From an uncultured Aquimarina sp. (GTDB lineage Bacteria; Bacteroidota; Bacteroidia; Flavobacteriales; Flavobacteriaceae), in contig CANMSO010000005.1 in NCBI GenBank assembly GCA_947500545.1, forward strand, positions 455,968 through 519,967: a stretch of DNA of 64,000 nt, in the 5' to 3' direction. The position numbers and the translations under genes were made by a program. Below are positions 36,566 through 44,049 of the stretch, piece by piece. The notes under the pieces were generated by a model that worked only from the letters and a program-made list of their open reading frames with translations, made no database searches and had not been told where the DNA came from. The stretch's first letter is position 1. Each line of letters opens with the position of its first letter.

Positions 36566-37573
36566 ATGCATATTAAAGAAGTAAAAGAGCTCTTAGGCTC
36601 ACCAAAAAACATCGTTATAACCACCCATAAAAACCCAGATGGAGATGCTATTGGCTCTACATTAGCATTACAACATTATCTTAGGGCAAAGGGACATAAT
36701 GCTGTTACTATTACTCCTAATGAATATCCAGATTTTTTGAAATGGATTCCGGGACAAGAAACCATTATAAAATATAGCTGTGATACTCAAATAGCTCAAT
36801 CCAAAATCGATCAAGCAGATCTTATTTTTACATTAGATTTCAATCATCTGTCCAGAAGTGGTGATATGGAAGGCATTTTAAACAAGGTTCAGGCTACTTT
36901 TCTAATGATCGATCATCATCAACAACCTGATACTTATGCCAAATACACCTATAGCGATACAGGTATGAGTTCTACATGCCAAATGATCTATCATTTTATA
37001 GAAATGTTAGGTGATTTGGATAAAATCACTCCTGAAATTGCAACTTGTATATATGTTGGTATTATGACCGACACAGGCTCTTTTAGGTTTAGATCAACTA
37101 CTAGCACGACTCATCTTGTAATTGCAGATCTTATTAAGCAAGGTGCCGACAATACCAAAATACATGAAGAAATTTATGATGCTAATACATTATCGAGACT
37201 TCAGTTAAAGGGAGTAGCTTTAAATAACCTTAAAATACTTCCAGAGTATAGTACTGCTTACATAACTATGTCTCAGAAGGAGTTAGACTCTCATAATTTC
37301 AAAAAAGGAGATACAGAAGGGTTTGTAAACCTTGGACTATCTATACAAGGGATAAAGTTTGCTATAATTTTTATAGAAAATAAAGGTGAAGGAATTATAA
37401 AGATTTCTCTACGCTCTAAAGGTGATTTTTCGGTAAATGAGTTCTCACGAAATCATTTTGAAGGAGGTGGTCATCATAATGCTGCAGGAGGAAAAAGTAA
37501 TCTTTCGCTATCTGATACCGTAGAAAAATTTATTAGTATCTTGCCGGCTTATAAAAACCTCTTAAATCAATGA
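36566..37573 (+). CDS. nrnA: DHH-family oligoribonuclease / pAp phosphatase (NrnA-like)
   Basis: 335 aa. DHH domain: NPDGDAIGSTLALQHYL, LDFNHLSRSGDM, and MIDHHQQPDTYAKY, which includes the DHH triad; DHHA1 domain at the C-terminus with FEGGGHHNAAGG. NrnA cleaves short RNAs and 3'-phosphoadenosine phosphate. It overlaps gldI by 4 nt and forms an operon nrnA-gldI-PPIase. Confidence 0.93.
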   Translation: MHIKEVKELLGSPKNIVITTHKNPDGDAIGSTLALQHYLRAKGHNAVTITPNEYPDFLKWIPGQETIIKYSCDTQIAQSKIDQADLIFTLDFNHLSRSGDMEGILNKVQATFLMIDHHQQPDTYAKYTYSDTGMSSTCQMIYHFIEMLGDLDKITPEIATCIYVGIMTDTGSFRFRSTTSTTHLVIADLIKQGADNTKIHEEIYDANTLSRLQLKGVALNNLKILPEYSTAYITMSQKELDSHNFKKGDTEGFVNLGLSIQGIKFAIIFIENKGEGIIKISLRSKGDFSVNEFSRNHFEGGGHHNAAGGKSNLSLSDTVEKFISILPAYKNLLNQ

Positions 37574-38121
37574 GAATACTACTTCACATTCTTTGCATTG
37601 TCCTACTAATCTGTTCGTGTAAAACTCCTGAAGCCAGAAAACCTGTAAGTATCAAATCAGGGTCATTTATTACCGAATCGATCAATAGAAACAAAAAACT
37701 TGCTGCCAAAGAAGAAGCCTTAATCCAAAAAATTATTAAAAATGACACCCTAAATACTTATATCACATCCAAGGGTGGATTTTGGTATTTTTATAATAAA
37801 AAAGATACGGTATCTTCTATTACTCCAAAGTTTGGAGACTTTGTAAGTTTCAATTACAATGTAAAAGATCTAAATAACAATGTAATCTACACTCAACAGG
37901 AATTAGATACAATAATCTATTATATTGATAAAGAAGAACTTTTCTTGGGTCTTAGAGAAGGATTAAAGCTTATGAAAGAAGGTGAAGTGGTTACATTTCT
38001 ATTTCCCTCGTATCAAGCTTACGGATATTATGGGGATGATAATAAGATTGGGACAAATATTCCGTTAATGACTGAAGTAACACTTAATAAAATTACAAAA
38101 GAATCAACAACAAAAAATTAA
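37570..38121 (+). CDS. gldI: Gliding motility lipoprotein GldI, FKBP-type PPIase
   Basis: 183 aa. Lipoprotein signal MRILLHILCIVLLICSC; an FKBP domain in the C-terminal half (GDFVSFNYNVKDLNN through the LREGLKLMKEGEVVTFLFPSYQAYGYYG segment). GldI is required for gliding in Flavobacterium johnsoniae and probably folds gliding proteins. It overlaps nrnA by ATGA and is followed 13 nt later by another lipoprotein PPIase, a conserved arrangement. Confidence 0.93.
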   Translation: MRILLHILCIVLLICSCKTPEARKPVSIKSGSFITESINRNKKLAAKEEALIQKIIKNDTLNTYITSKGGFWYFYNKKDTVSSITPKFGDFVSFNYNVKDLNNNVIYTQQELDTIIYYIDKEELFLGLREGLKLMKEGEVVTFLFPSYQAYGYYGDDNKIGTNIPLMTEVTLNKITKESTTKN

Positions 38122-38134
38122 TTATTAACAAAAA

Positions 38135-39265
38135 ATGAGAAAATTAAATCTATTATTCCTAGCTATTTCAGCAATAGTTTTCAGTAGTTGTAATGATAAA
38201 TATCCAGAATTACAAAATGGTATTTATGCAGAAATCGTAACCAATAAAGGTACAGCTGTTGCTGAACTTTATTACGATCTTACGCCAATGACCGTGGCAA
38301 ATTTTGTATCTCTTGCAGAGGGAACAAACTCAATGGTAGATAGTACCTACAAAGGAAAAAAATACTATAACGGTATTGTTTTTCACAGGGTGATTAAAGA
38401 CTTTATGATTCAAACTGGTGATCCTTTAGGTACTGGTACAGGTGACCCTGGTTATAAATTTCCTGACGAAATTGTAGATTCACTTACTCACAAGTCTAAA
38501 GGAATTTTATCTATGGCTAATTCTGGCCCAGCTACTAATGGTAGTCAATTTTTTATTACACTAAAAGAAACTCCTTGGTTAAACGGTAAGCATACTATTT
38601 TTGGAGAAATTGTGGTAGGACAAGATATCGTAGATAGTATTGGTACCACAAAAACTGGTCCTAGAGACAAACCCGAAAGTGAAATAAAAATGCTAGAAGT
38701 AAACATTATTCGTAAAGGATCAGATGCAAAAGCTTTTGATACAGATAAGGCGTTTACTGAAAAGCTTAAAGTTCTTGAAGAAGAAAAAGCAGAAAAGGAA
38801 CGTCTTGTAAAAGAAAGAGGTGAGAAAGTTTCTGCTAAATATGCAGAACAAAAAGAAAAGGCTACAAAATTAGATAGTGGATTGGAAATTCTTTTCCTGA
38901 ATAAAGGTACAGGTGAAAAACTTAAGTTTGGTGATAACATATTAGTAAACTATCAAGGTTATCTATCCGACGGTCGAATGTTTGACACTACTTTTGAAGA
39001 TTTAGCAAAAGAATTTGAAGTATACGATCAAAGAAGACCTTATAAGCCAATGCCAATGCCTTATTCTCCAGATGCGAAAATGATTCCTGGTTTTAAGGAA
39101 GGGGCTTTACAAATGAAAAATGTTGGAGATAAAGCTATATTATTCATTCCTTCACATTTAGGTTATGGAGAAAGAGGTGCGGGAAGAGTAATTCCGCCAA
39201 ACACAGATCTAATCTTTGAATTAGAAATAATGGGTGTTCAAGATAAAGAAGCTGCTCAAAAATAG
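38135..39265 (+). CDS. Dual-family PPIase lipoprotein: cyclophilin plus FKBP
   Basis: 376 aa. Lipobox FSSC near residue 18-21. Residues about 30-190 are a cyclophilin: FHRVIKDFMIQTGDPLGTGTG, GILSMANSGPATNGSQFFIT and LNGKHTIFGEIVVGQDIV. A charged helical linker (about 200-245) is followed by an FKBP domain (about 255-370: NILVNYQGYLSDGRMFDTTF, IPGFKEGALQMKNVGDKAIL, FIPSHLGYGERGAGRVIPPN). Both active sites look intact. It should act on envelope protein folding, probably with GldI. A terminator follows. Confidence 0.95.
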   Translation: MRKLNLLFLAISAIVFSSCNDKYPELQNGIYAEIVTNKGTAVAELYYDLTPMTVANFVSLAEGTNSMVDSTYKGKKYYNGIVFHRVIKDFMIQTGDPLGTGTGDPGYKFPDEIVDSLTHKSKGILSMANSGPATNGSQFFITLKETPWLNGKHTIFGEIVVGQDIVDSIGTTKTGPRDKPESEIKMLEVNIIRKGSDAKAFDTDKAFTEKLKVLEEEKAEKERLVKERGEKVSAKYAEQKEKATKLDSGLEILFLNKGTGEKLKFGDNILVNYQGYLSDGRMFDTTFEDLAKEFEVYDQRRPYKPMPMPYSPDAKMIPGFKEGALQMKNVGDKAILFIPSHLGYGERGAGRVIPPNTDLIFELEIMGVQDKEAAQK

Positions 39266-39284
39266 TAGTAAAAAATAATATCAA

Positions 39285-39319
39285 TAAAAAAACATCCTGA
39301 TATGATCAGGATGTTTTTT
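39285..39319. terminator. Terminator after dual PPIase gene
   Basis: AACATCCTGAT/ATCAGGATGTT stem with 3-nt ATG loop, flanked by A and T runs on both sides. Confidence 0.92.
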
Positions 39320-39412
39320 ATTTTTAATCTATTTGCACAAATATTTTAAAGTTTTTGTGACAATTTTAATGATTGGGATACTAATATTCTATAACTATAA
39401 AATTATACAACC

Positions 39413-39511
39413 ATGAACAAGAGCAAAAAACACCAAACTTTAAAAAGTAAACTAATACAATTTTATAACTGTGAAGTAAGATTGTTTAACGCAATTTTGG
39501 GTATAAAATAA
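39413..39511 (+). CDS. Candidate 32-aa ORF, weak
   Basis: ATG at 39413 to TAA at 39511. It encodes a basic peptide ending RLFNAILGIK. A second small ORF at 41152-41253 has RFFSKVLGIK at the corresponding place, so they may be related remnants or small genes. No good promoter was seen. The whole 39320-39573 stretch contains nothing else recognised. Confidence 0.25.
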   Translation: MNKSKKHQTLKSKLIQFYNCEVRLFNAILGIK

Positions 39512-39573
39512 TGGTTACTAGCAATCTGTCAATACTATTTACAGACTAGCCGTAGTGATGAGCTGGTAATATA

Positions 39574-40029
39574 TTAATCCAATTGTTTCATCAATTTATA
39601 AGAAAAGCCTTTATCTTTTTCTCCTAAAACCGAAACATATAGTTCGTTGCTATTTAGAATTTTGTATTGGATCTTTTTTGGAAAATCATGTTTTGGATTT
39701 TCAAAGGAAAATAGATTCTCTTCTAATGATTTTAATGTAAAAGGTATCCCTTTACCATCATTTTGATTAAACACCGTAGGCGTATACATTATTTGATCAC
39801 CCACTAATGTTACTTCTATGTTTTCAGAAACAAATTTTTGTCCATCCTTAATTTTGTACGACTGTCCTTGGAATTTATCGTCCTTTTTCACCCAGCTTTC
39901 GTAGCTTTCTTTTCCTTCCTTTTTCCAGGTTCCTATTAAAAAGTCAACATGTTGTAAGCTATTATTTTGGCTACAAGCGGTATACGAGATTAATACTAAT
40001 ACTGTGATACTTAGTTTAATTATTTTCAT
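39574..40029 (-). CDS. Lipoprotein of unknown function, DUF6265-like
   Basis: 151 aa. A start 78 nt earlier is in frame, but ATG at 40029 begins the lipoprotein signal MKIIKLSITVLVLISYTAC. The mature part has a FLIGTWKKEGKESYESWVKK start and later NPKHDFPKKIQYKIL, matching a small beta-barrel family that I identify only tentatively with DUF6265. It lies 74 nt downstream of the AraC regulator and may be controlled by it. Confidence 0.72.
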   Translation of the reverse strand: MKIIKLSITVLVLISYTACSQNNSLQHVDFLIGTWKKEGKESYESWVKKDDKFQGQSYKIKDGQKFVSENIEVTLVGDQIMYTPTVFNQNDGKGIPFTLKSLEENLFSFENPKHDFPKKIQYKILNSNELYVSVLGEKDKGFSYKLMKQLD

Positions 40030-40103
40030 CACTTCTATTTTAAAATTTTGATACTTCAAATGTAATTTCAAAAAAAGCGTGATGATTGTAAGAACCCGAC
40101 ACT

Positions 40104-40916
40104 TCACTTTTTTAAGAAAAAATTCGCTAAGTTATCTTCAAAAAAACTGTATTTGGTAGGGTCCTCCCCTGTAAATTCCTGGAAGTTTTTAATAAAATGT
40201 GATTGATCGTAAAACCCTGTTAAAAAAACAATATCTGCCCAATTAATAGCATCATCCTGAACTAGTTTAAAAATATGTGAAAAACGAATGATCCTACTGT
40301 AATATTTGGGAGATACCCCAATGTACTTTCTGAAATAACGCTCCAAACTTCGTTCACTAATACCAACCGTATCCTGAATATTTTTTAAGTCCAGCTTTCC
40401 ATTGTTTTTGATAATCAATTCAACAGCCTGCTGTCCCTTGGGGTATTTTGGATTTAGCCGACCAATATATTCTACAAACCAGTTTTCAACTTTTTTTATT
40501 TTTTCATCAAAAGACAAAGCTCTACTGCCAATCTCTCTAATTGGGTCAAGTATTTCTAGCAATTCTAACGGAACTTCAATTACAGTATTCGTTAAATGAT
40601 ACATTTCAATATCAAATAATTCTGTCAATGTCCAAGGCTGAAATTTGATTCCGAACATTTTACTTATTCCTCTGTTTTCAAGAAAAAAATGATTTTTAAT
40701 CTGTCCGGCGATCAAATTCTTTCCCTGAAGTTTCCAGCGACCATCAATATTGGTTTTGTAAGCATCTCCGTAATGAAAAATAAGCTCTGGGTAACCATCA
40801 GGAATTATCTTTTCTCTATGTATTGACACATCCTCTTTACTATCAATCAACCAAAAACTTTTAATCATTCCAGATAACTTTGGAGTAGATTTTTTTTGGA
40901 CATAGATGTTCTCCAT
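40104..40916 (-). CDS. AraC-family regulator with DUF6597-like N-terminus
   Basis: 270 aa. N-terminal effector domain (about 1-145, LSGMIKSFWLIDSKE and KIIPDGYPELIFHYGD) of the type seen in DUF6597 regulators, then the C-terminal AraC HTH (about 160-262) with VGISERSLERYFRKYIGVSP and FYDQSHFIKNFQEFTGEDP. It is complete. The lipoprotein gene after it is the likely target partner. The region upstream to 41265 has no clear promoter. Confidence 0.92.
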   Translation of the reverse strand: MENIYVQKKSTPKLSGMIKSFWLIDSKEDVSIHREKIIPDGYPELIFHYGDAYKTNIDGRWKLQGKNLIAGQIKNHFFLENRGISKMFGIKFQPWTLTELFDIEMYHLTNTVIEVPLELLEILDPIREIGSRALSFDEKIKKVENWFVEYIGRLNPKYPKGQQAVELIIKNNGKLDLKNIQDTVGISERSLERYFRKYIGVSPKYYSRIIRFSHIFKLVQDDAINWADIVFLTGFYDQSHFIKNFQEFTGEDPTKYSFFEDNLANFFLKK

Positions 40917-41265
40917 AGTTGTGACTAATGATTTATGTATGATTAATTAAGAGTGACAAACAATAATGATTTCCTTGCAGAACTAAGATAGCAAATTGTG
41001 TGTGAAATCATATTAGGAATTTGGTGATCAAACAAGGCTTATTTTATGCTTTGTTGCCATTACTCAGAGACTAGCGGCAGCTGGGTACAACTAATAAATA
41101 TTAAAAGTATGGGCACAGAAGGCAATCATACTATTTATACACCCGTCAAAAATGAGAAATATAAATACAATTATATTATGGGGTTCCGTAATCCTTAGAT
41201 TTTTTTCTAAAGTTCTAGGCATAAAAATGTGGCCGTTGGAAAGTGATAACTAGCATCTGATCATA
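40917..41265. other. 349-nt intergenic stretch with short related motifs
   Basis: No protein gene above 33 codons. It includes an AGACTAGCGGCAG segment near 41068 that resembles AGACTAGCCGTAG near 39543, and AACTAGCATCTG near 41249 that resembles TACTAGCAATCTG near 39517. The pairs lie on either side of the AraC-lipoprotein genes. Also a possible 33-aa ORF. I do not recognise any RNA family. Confidence 0.4.
41152..41253 (+). CDS. Candidate 33-aa ORF, weak
   Basis: ATG at 41152 to TAG at 41253. The peptide has a hydrophobic start (RNINTIILWGSVILRFF), then SKVLGIKMWPLESDN. The RFFxxxLGIK segment echoes the ORF at 39413. It could be a small membrane peptide or a decayed gene end. Confidence 0.25.
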   Translation: MRNINTIILWGSVILRFFSKVLGIKMWPLESDN

Positions 41266-41300
41266 AAAAGCCCCAGCAGTTTACAACTTCTGGGGCTTTT
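41264..41300 (-). terminator. Terminator after pepD
   Basis: AAAAGCCCCAG/CTGGGGCTTTT 11-bp stem with 13-nt loop, 8 nt past the pepD stop; T run on the minus strand. Confidence 0.92.
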
Positions 41301-41307
41301 GTTTACC

Positions 41308-42768
41308 CTATTTTTTAGGTATCTCTTTCAAAATTTCCAGTACAAATTTCCAGTATTTTTGTGCAGAGGATATACTCGCACGCTCATCTGGTGAGTGCGC
41401 TCCCAAAATCGTTGGGCCAAAAGAGATCATATCCATATCTGGATAATTTTGTCCTAGTATCCCGCATTCTAGACCTGCATGACAAGCAGCTACATGGGCT
41501 TTTTCTCCGTTTAACTTTTGGTACAACTCATCAAGAACTTTTAACACCGGTGAATCCATGTTTGGTGCCCAACCTGGGTAGTCTCCGCTTGTAGTAACTT
41601 CGCATCCAATAAGCTCAAAAGTCGCTCTTAGTTTATTGGCCAAATCTATTTTAGACGACTCTACACTACTCCTAGTCAAACATTCTATAGTAATCTCTCC
41701 TTCTCCTATCGTTACTTTGGCAATATTATTAGAGGTTTCTACCAAATCAGGAATAGATGCACTCATGGTATACACGCCATTATGCGCCGCATATAAAGCT
41801 TTCAAAATACCCTCCTGCACTTCTAGTTCCATCACGTTTTTAGGCAAATTGGTAGTATTCACTTCAATTTGCAGATCAGCTTCCATTACAGAAAGTTCAT
41901 GCTTGATCGTTTTAGACAATTCTACAATCTCAAATTCAAAAGCCTCTGCATGAATAGTATCTACCACAACTGTTGCGAAACTTTCTCTAGGAATTGCATT
42001 ACGCAAACTTCCTCCTTTGATTTCATTTACTTGTAGCCCAAAATTTTCGAACCCATCAAACAATAACCTATTCATAATCTTATTCGCATTACCCAAGCCC
42101 TTGTGAATATCCATACCTGAGTGACCGCCATTAAGTCCTGTCACAGAAATTGTATACGCTATTTTACCGTCTGAAACTGCTTCTTCTTTATAACTTCTTT
42201 TTGCTGTAACATCAATTCCACCCGCACATCCCACTCCTATTTCGTCATCTTCTTCGGTATCCAGGTTTAATAATATATCTCCTTGTAACCAGCCTCCTTC
42301 TAATCCCATGGCACCGGTCATTCCCGTTTCTTCATCTATGGTAAATAATGCTTCAATAGTTGGATGTTGGATATCTTTGGCTTCAAGAATTGCCATGATT
42401 GTTGCTACACCCAACCCATTATCTGCTCCTAATGTGGTCCCTTTAGCTCGCACCCAACCTCCATCAACATACATTTCTATTCCCTGGGTATCAAAATCAA
42501 AATTGGTGTCCGAATTTTTTTGATGTACCATATCCAAATGAGATTGCATAACCACAGTTTTACGATCCTCCATCCCTGGTGTTGCCGGTTTTCTGATTAA
42601 AACATTACCTACCTTATCTATCTCTGTAGTTAGTCCTAAGGATTCGCCAAACTCCTTCATAAATGCTATAACGCGTTCTTCTTTTTTTGAAGGTCTTGGC
42701 ACTGCATTAAGATCTGCAAACTTATTCCAAAGTGCTTTGGGTTCAAGATTTCTTATTTCTGAATTCAT
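41308..42768 (-). CDS. pepD: Aminoacyl-histidine dipeptidase (PepD family, M20)
   Basis: 486 aa. Zinc motifs in M20C order: MQSHLDMVHQKN, TLGADNGLGVATIMA (bridging Asp), FTIDEETGMTGAMGLEGG (general-base Glu-Glu), LNLDTEEDDEIGVGCAGG, GLNGGHSGMDIH, and CHAGLECGIL ... FGPTILGAHSPDERASI at the end. Cleaves Xaa-His and related dipeptides. Divergent from the DUF3810 gene, with promoters in both directions between them. Confidence 0.96.
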   Translation of the reverse strand: MNSEIRNLEPKALWNKFADLNAVPRPSKKEERVIAFMKEFGESLGLTTEIDKVGNVLIRKPATPGMEDRKTVVMQSHLDMVHQKNSDTNFDFDTQGIEMYVDGGWVRAKGTTLGADNGLGVATIMAILEAKDIQHPTIEALFTIDEETGMTGAMGLEGGWLQGDILLNLDTEEDDEIGVGCAGGIDVTAKRSYKEEAVSDGKIAYTISVTGLNGGHSGMDIHKGLGNANKIMNRLLFDGFENFGLQVNEIKGGSLRNAIPRESFATVVVDTIHAEAFEFEIVELSKTIKHELSVMEADLQIEVNTTNLPKNVMELEVQEGILKALYAAHNGVYTMSASIPDLVETSNNIAKVTIGEGEITIECLTRSSVESSKIDLANKLRATFELIGCEVTTSGDYPGWAPNMDSPVLKVLDELYQKLNGEKAHVAACHAGLECGILGQNYPDMDMISFGPTILGAHSPDERASISSAQKYWKFVLEILKEIPKK

Positions 42769-42787
42769 ATTGTGTATTGTATTTTCG

Positions 42788-42820
42788 CAAATGTACTATA
42801 TTATGATAACCTTAAATCAA
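42788..42820 (-). promoter_or_regulatory. Promoter of pepD
   Basis: Minus strand TTG (42820-42818), 22 nt, TACATTTG (42795-42788). The -7 box is exact; spacing is slightly long. Start codon 20 nt downstream. Confidence 0.55.
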
Positions 42821-42838
42821 ATGAAATATTAAATGTTG

Positions 42839-42846
42839 TAGTTTTG
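42839..42846 (+). promoter_or_regulatory. Bacteroidota -7 box upstream of DUF3810 gene
   Basis: TAGTTTTG matches TAnnTTTG exactly, 23 nt before the start codon; no TTG at the preferred distance. Confidence 0.4.
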
Positions 42847-42869
42847 CTAATGAAAATTATACTTGTTTC

Positions 42870-43949
42870 ATGCAATCCAAAACAAAGCTATTACTTACCC
42901 TATTATTACCAGTTCAAATTATCCTGATTAAGATTATTTCTTTTTTCCCGGAATTTGTTGAGCATTTCTATAGCAATGGTATTTTTTTATTTACGTCCAA
43001 AATTCTTCGCTATGTATTTGGGTGGATCCCTTTTTCCTTTGGGGACATTTTATATTCTGTTTTAATCATTATGGCAATACGATTTTTGTTTAAAAGAGTA
43101 TTTCGAAAAAAGATCGCCTGGAAAGAAGTCTTACTCGATACCGGAGCCACGTTATCAATCGTTTATGTCTGTTTTCATATACTGTGGGGAATGAATTATT
43201 ACAGGTTACCGTTGCATGAAATCTTAAAGATCGACGATCAATATACTGAAACAGAACTTATTAAAGTTTCTGAAGCACTAATCACTCAAGCCAATGTTTT
43301 GCATTCAAAACTTGAATCAAATGATTCATTACCTATAAAAATACCCTATTCAAAAGAAGAAATATTTCAAAAAACCGTTCCTGCATATGATCGATTAAAT
43401 GGTATTTTTCCTGAACTAAACTATCACCCTAAGAGTATTAAAAAGTCAATCTTGAGTTTACCTCTTACCTATATGGGCTTTAGTGGATATCTAAATCCTA
43501 TTACTAACGAAGCTCAAGTAAATGGACTAATACTTAACTATAAGGCACCAACAACCAGTTGTCACGAGGAGGCACATCAATTAGGATTTGCTAAAGAAAA
43601 TGAAGCTAATTTTATAGCTGCACTTACAACGATGAAGTATAATGACTTATATTTTAATTATAGCGGTACAACCTTTGCTTTAAAGTTTTGTCTTAACGAT
43701 TTGTATCTGCGTAATGAAGAAAAAGCAATTTGTCTTATAGAAGAATTAAGGCCCGGTATCAGAAAAAATTATCGTGAGGTAAACGAATTTTGGGAATCTT
43801 ATGAAAATCCTTTAGAACCTATTTTTAAAGGTACCTACGACAGCTATTTAAAAGCTAATAATCAGCCTGACGGTATAGATACTTATAGTTACGTAGTGGC
43901 ATTATTGGTAAACTACTATAAAGTAAACCCTATTGCGTACAAGAAGTAA
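42870..43949 (+). CDS. DUF3810 membrane metalloprotease-like protein
   Basis: 359 aa. Three N-terminal membrane helices (about 7-24, 30-60, 80-107) precede a soluble domain with HEEAHQLGFAKENEANFIA near residue 231, an HExxH-type zinc signature with a distal Glu. This fits DUF3810, a predicted membrane zinc peptidase family. Substrate unknown. The gene is monocistronic in appearance. Confidence 0.9.
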   Translation: MQSKTKLLLTLLLPVQIILIKIISFFPEFVEHFYSNGIFLFTSKILRYVFGWIPFSFGDILYSVLIIMAIRFLFKRVFRKKIAWKEVLLDTGATLSIVYVCFHILWGMNYYRLPLHEILKIDDQYTETELIKVSEALITQANVLHSKLESNDSLPIKIPYSKEEIFQKTVPAYDRLNGIFPELNYHPKSIKKSILSLPLTYMGFSGYLNPITNEAQVNGLILNYKAPTTSCHEEAHQLGFAKENEANFIAALTTMKYNDLYFNYSGTTFALKFCLNDLYLRNEEKAICLIEELRPGIRKNYREVNEFWESYENPLEPIFKGTYDSYLKANNQPDGIDTYSYVVALLVNYYKVNPIAYKK

Positions 43950-44049
43950 TGCAAATACCATTACTGTTGTTAAATAATTGCTAATTACAAAGCTAATTTT
44001 ACTTCAACTGCTATCTTTAAATTCAATTCAAACACTTTACACAATTTTT

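Noticed and set aside
38545..38940. 131-codon ORF on the minus strand opposite the dual PPIase
   Set aside because: Antisense shadow of a lysine- and glutamate-rich coding stretch.
40153..40166. GGTAGGGT on the plus strand inside the AraC gene, possible fourth ECF element
   Set aside because: No CGTT at 13 nt, lies within a coding region on the opposite strand, and no gene start follows.
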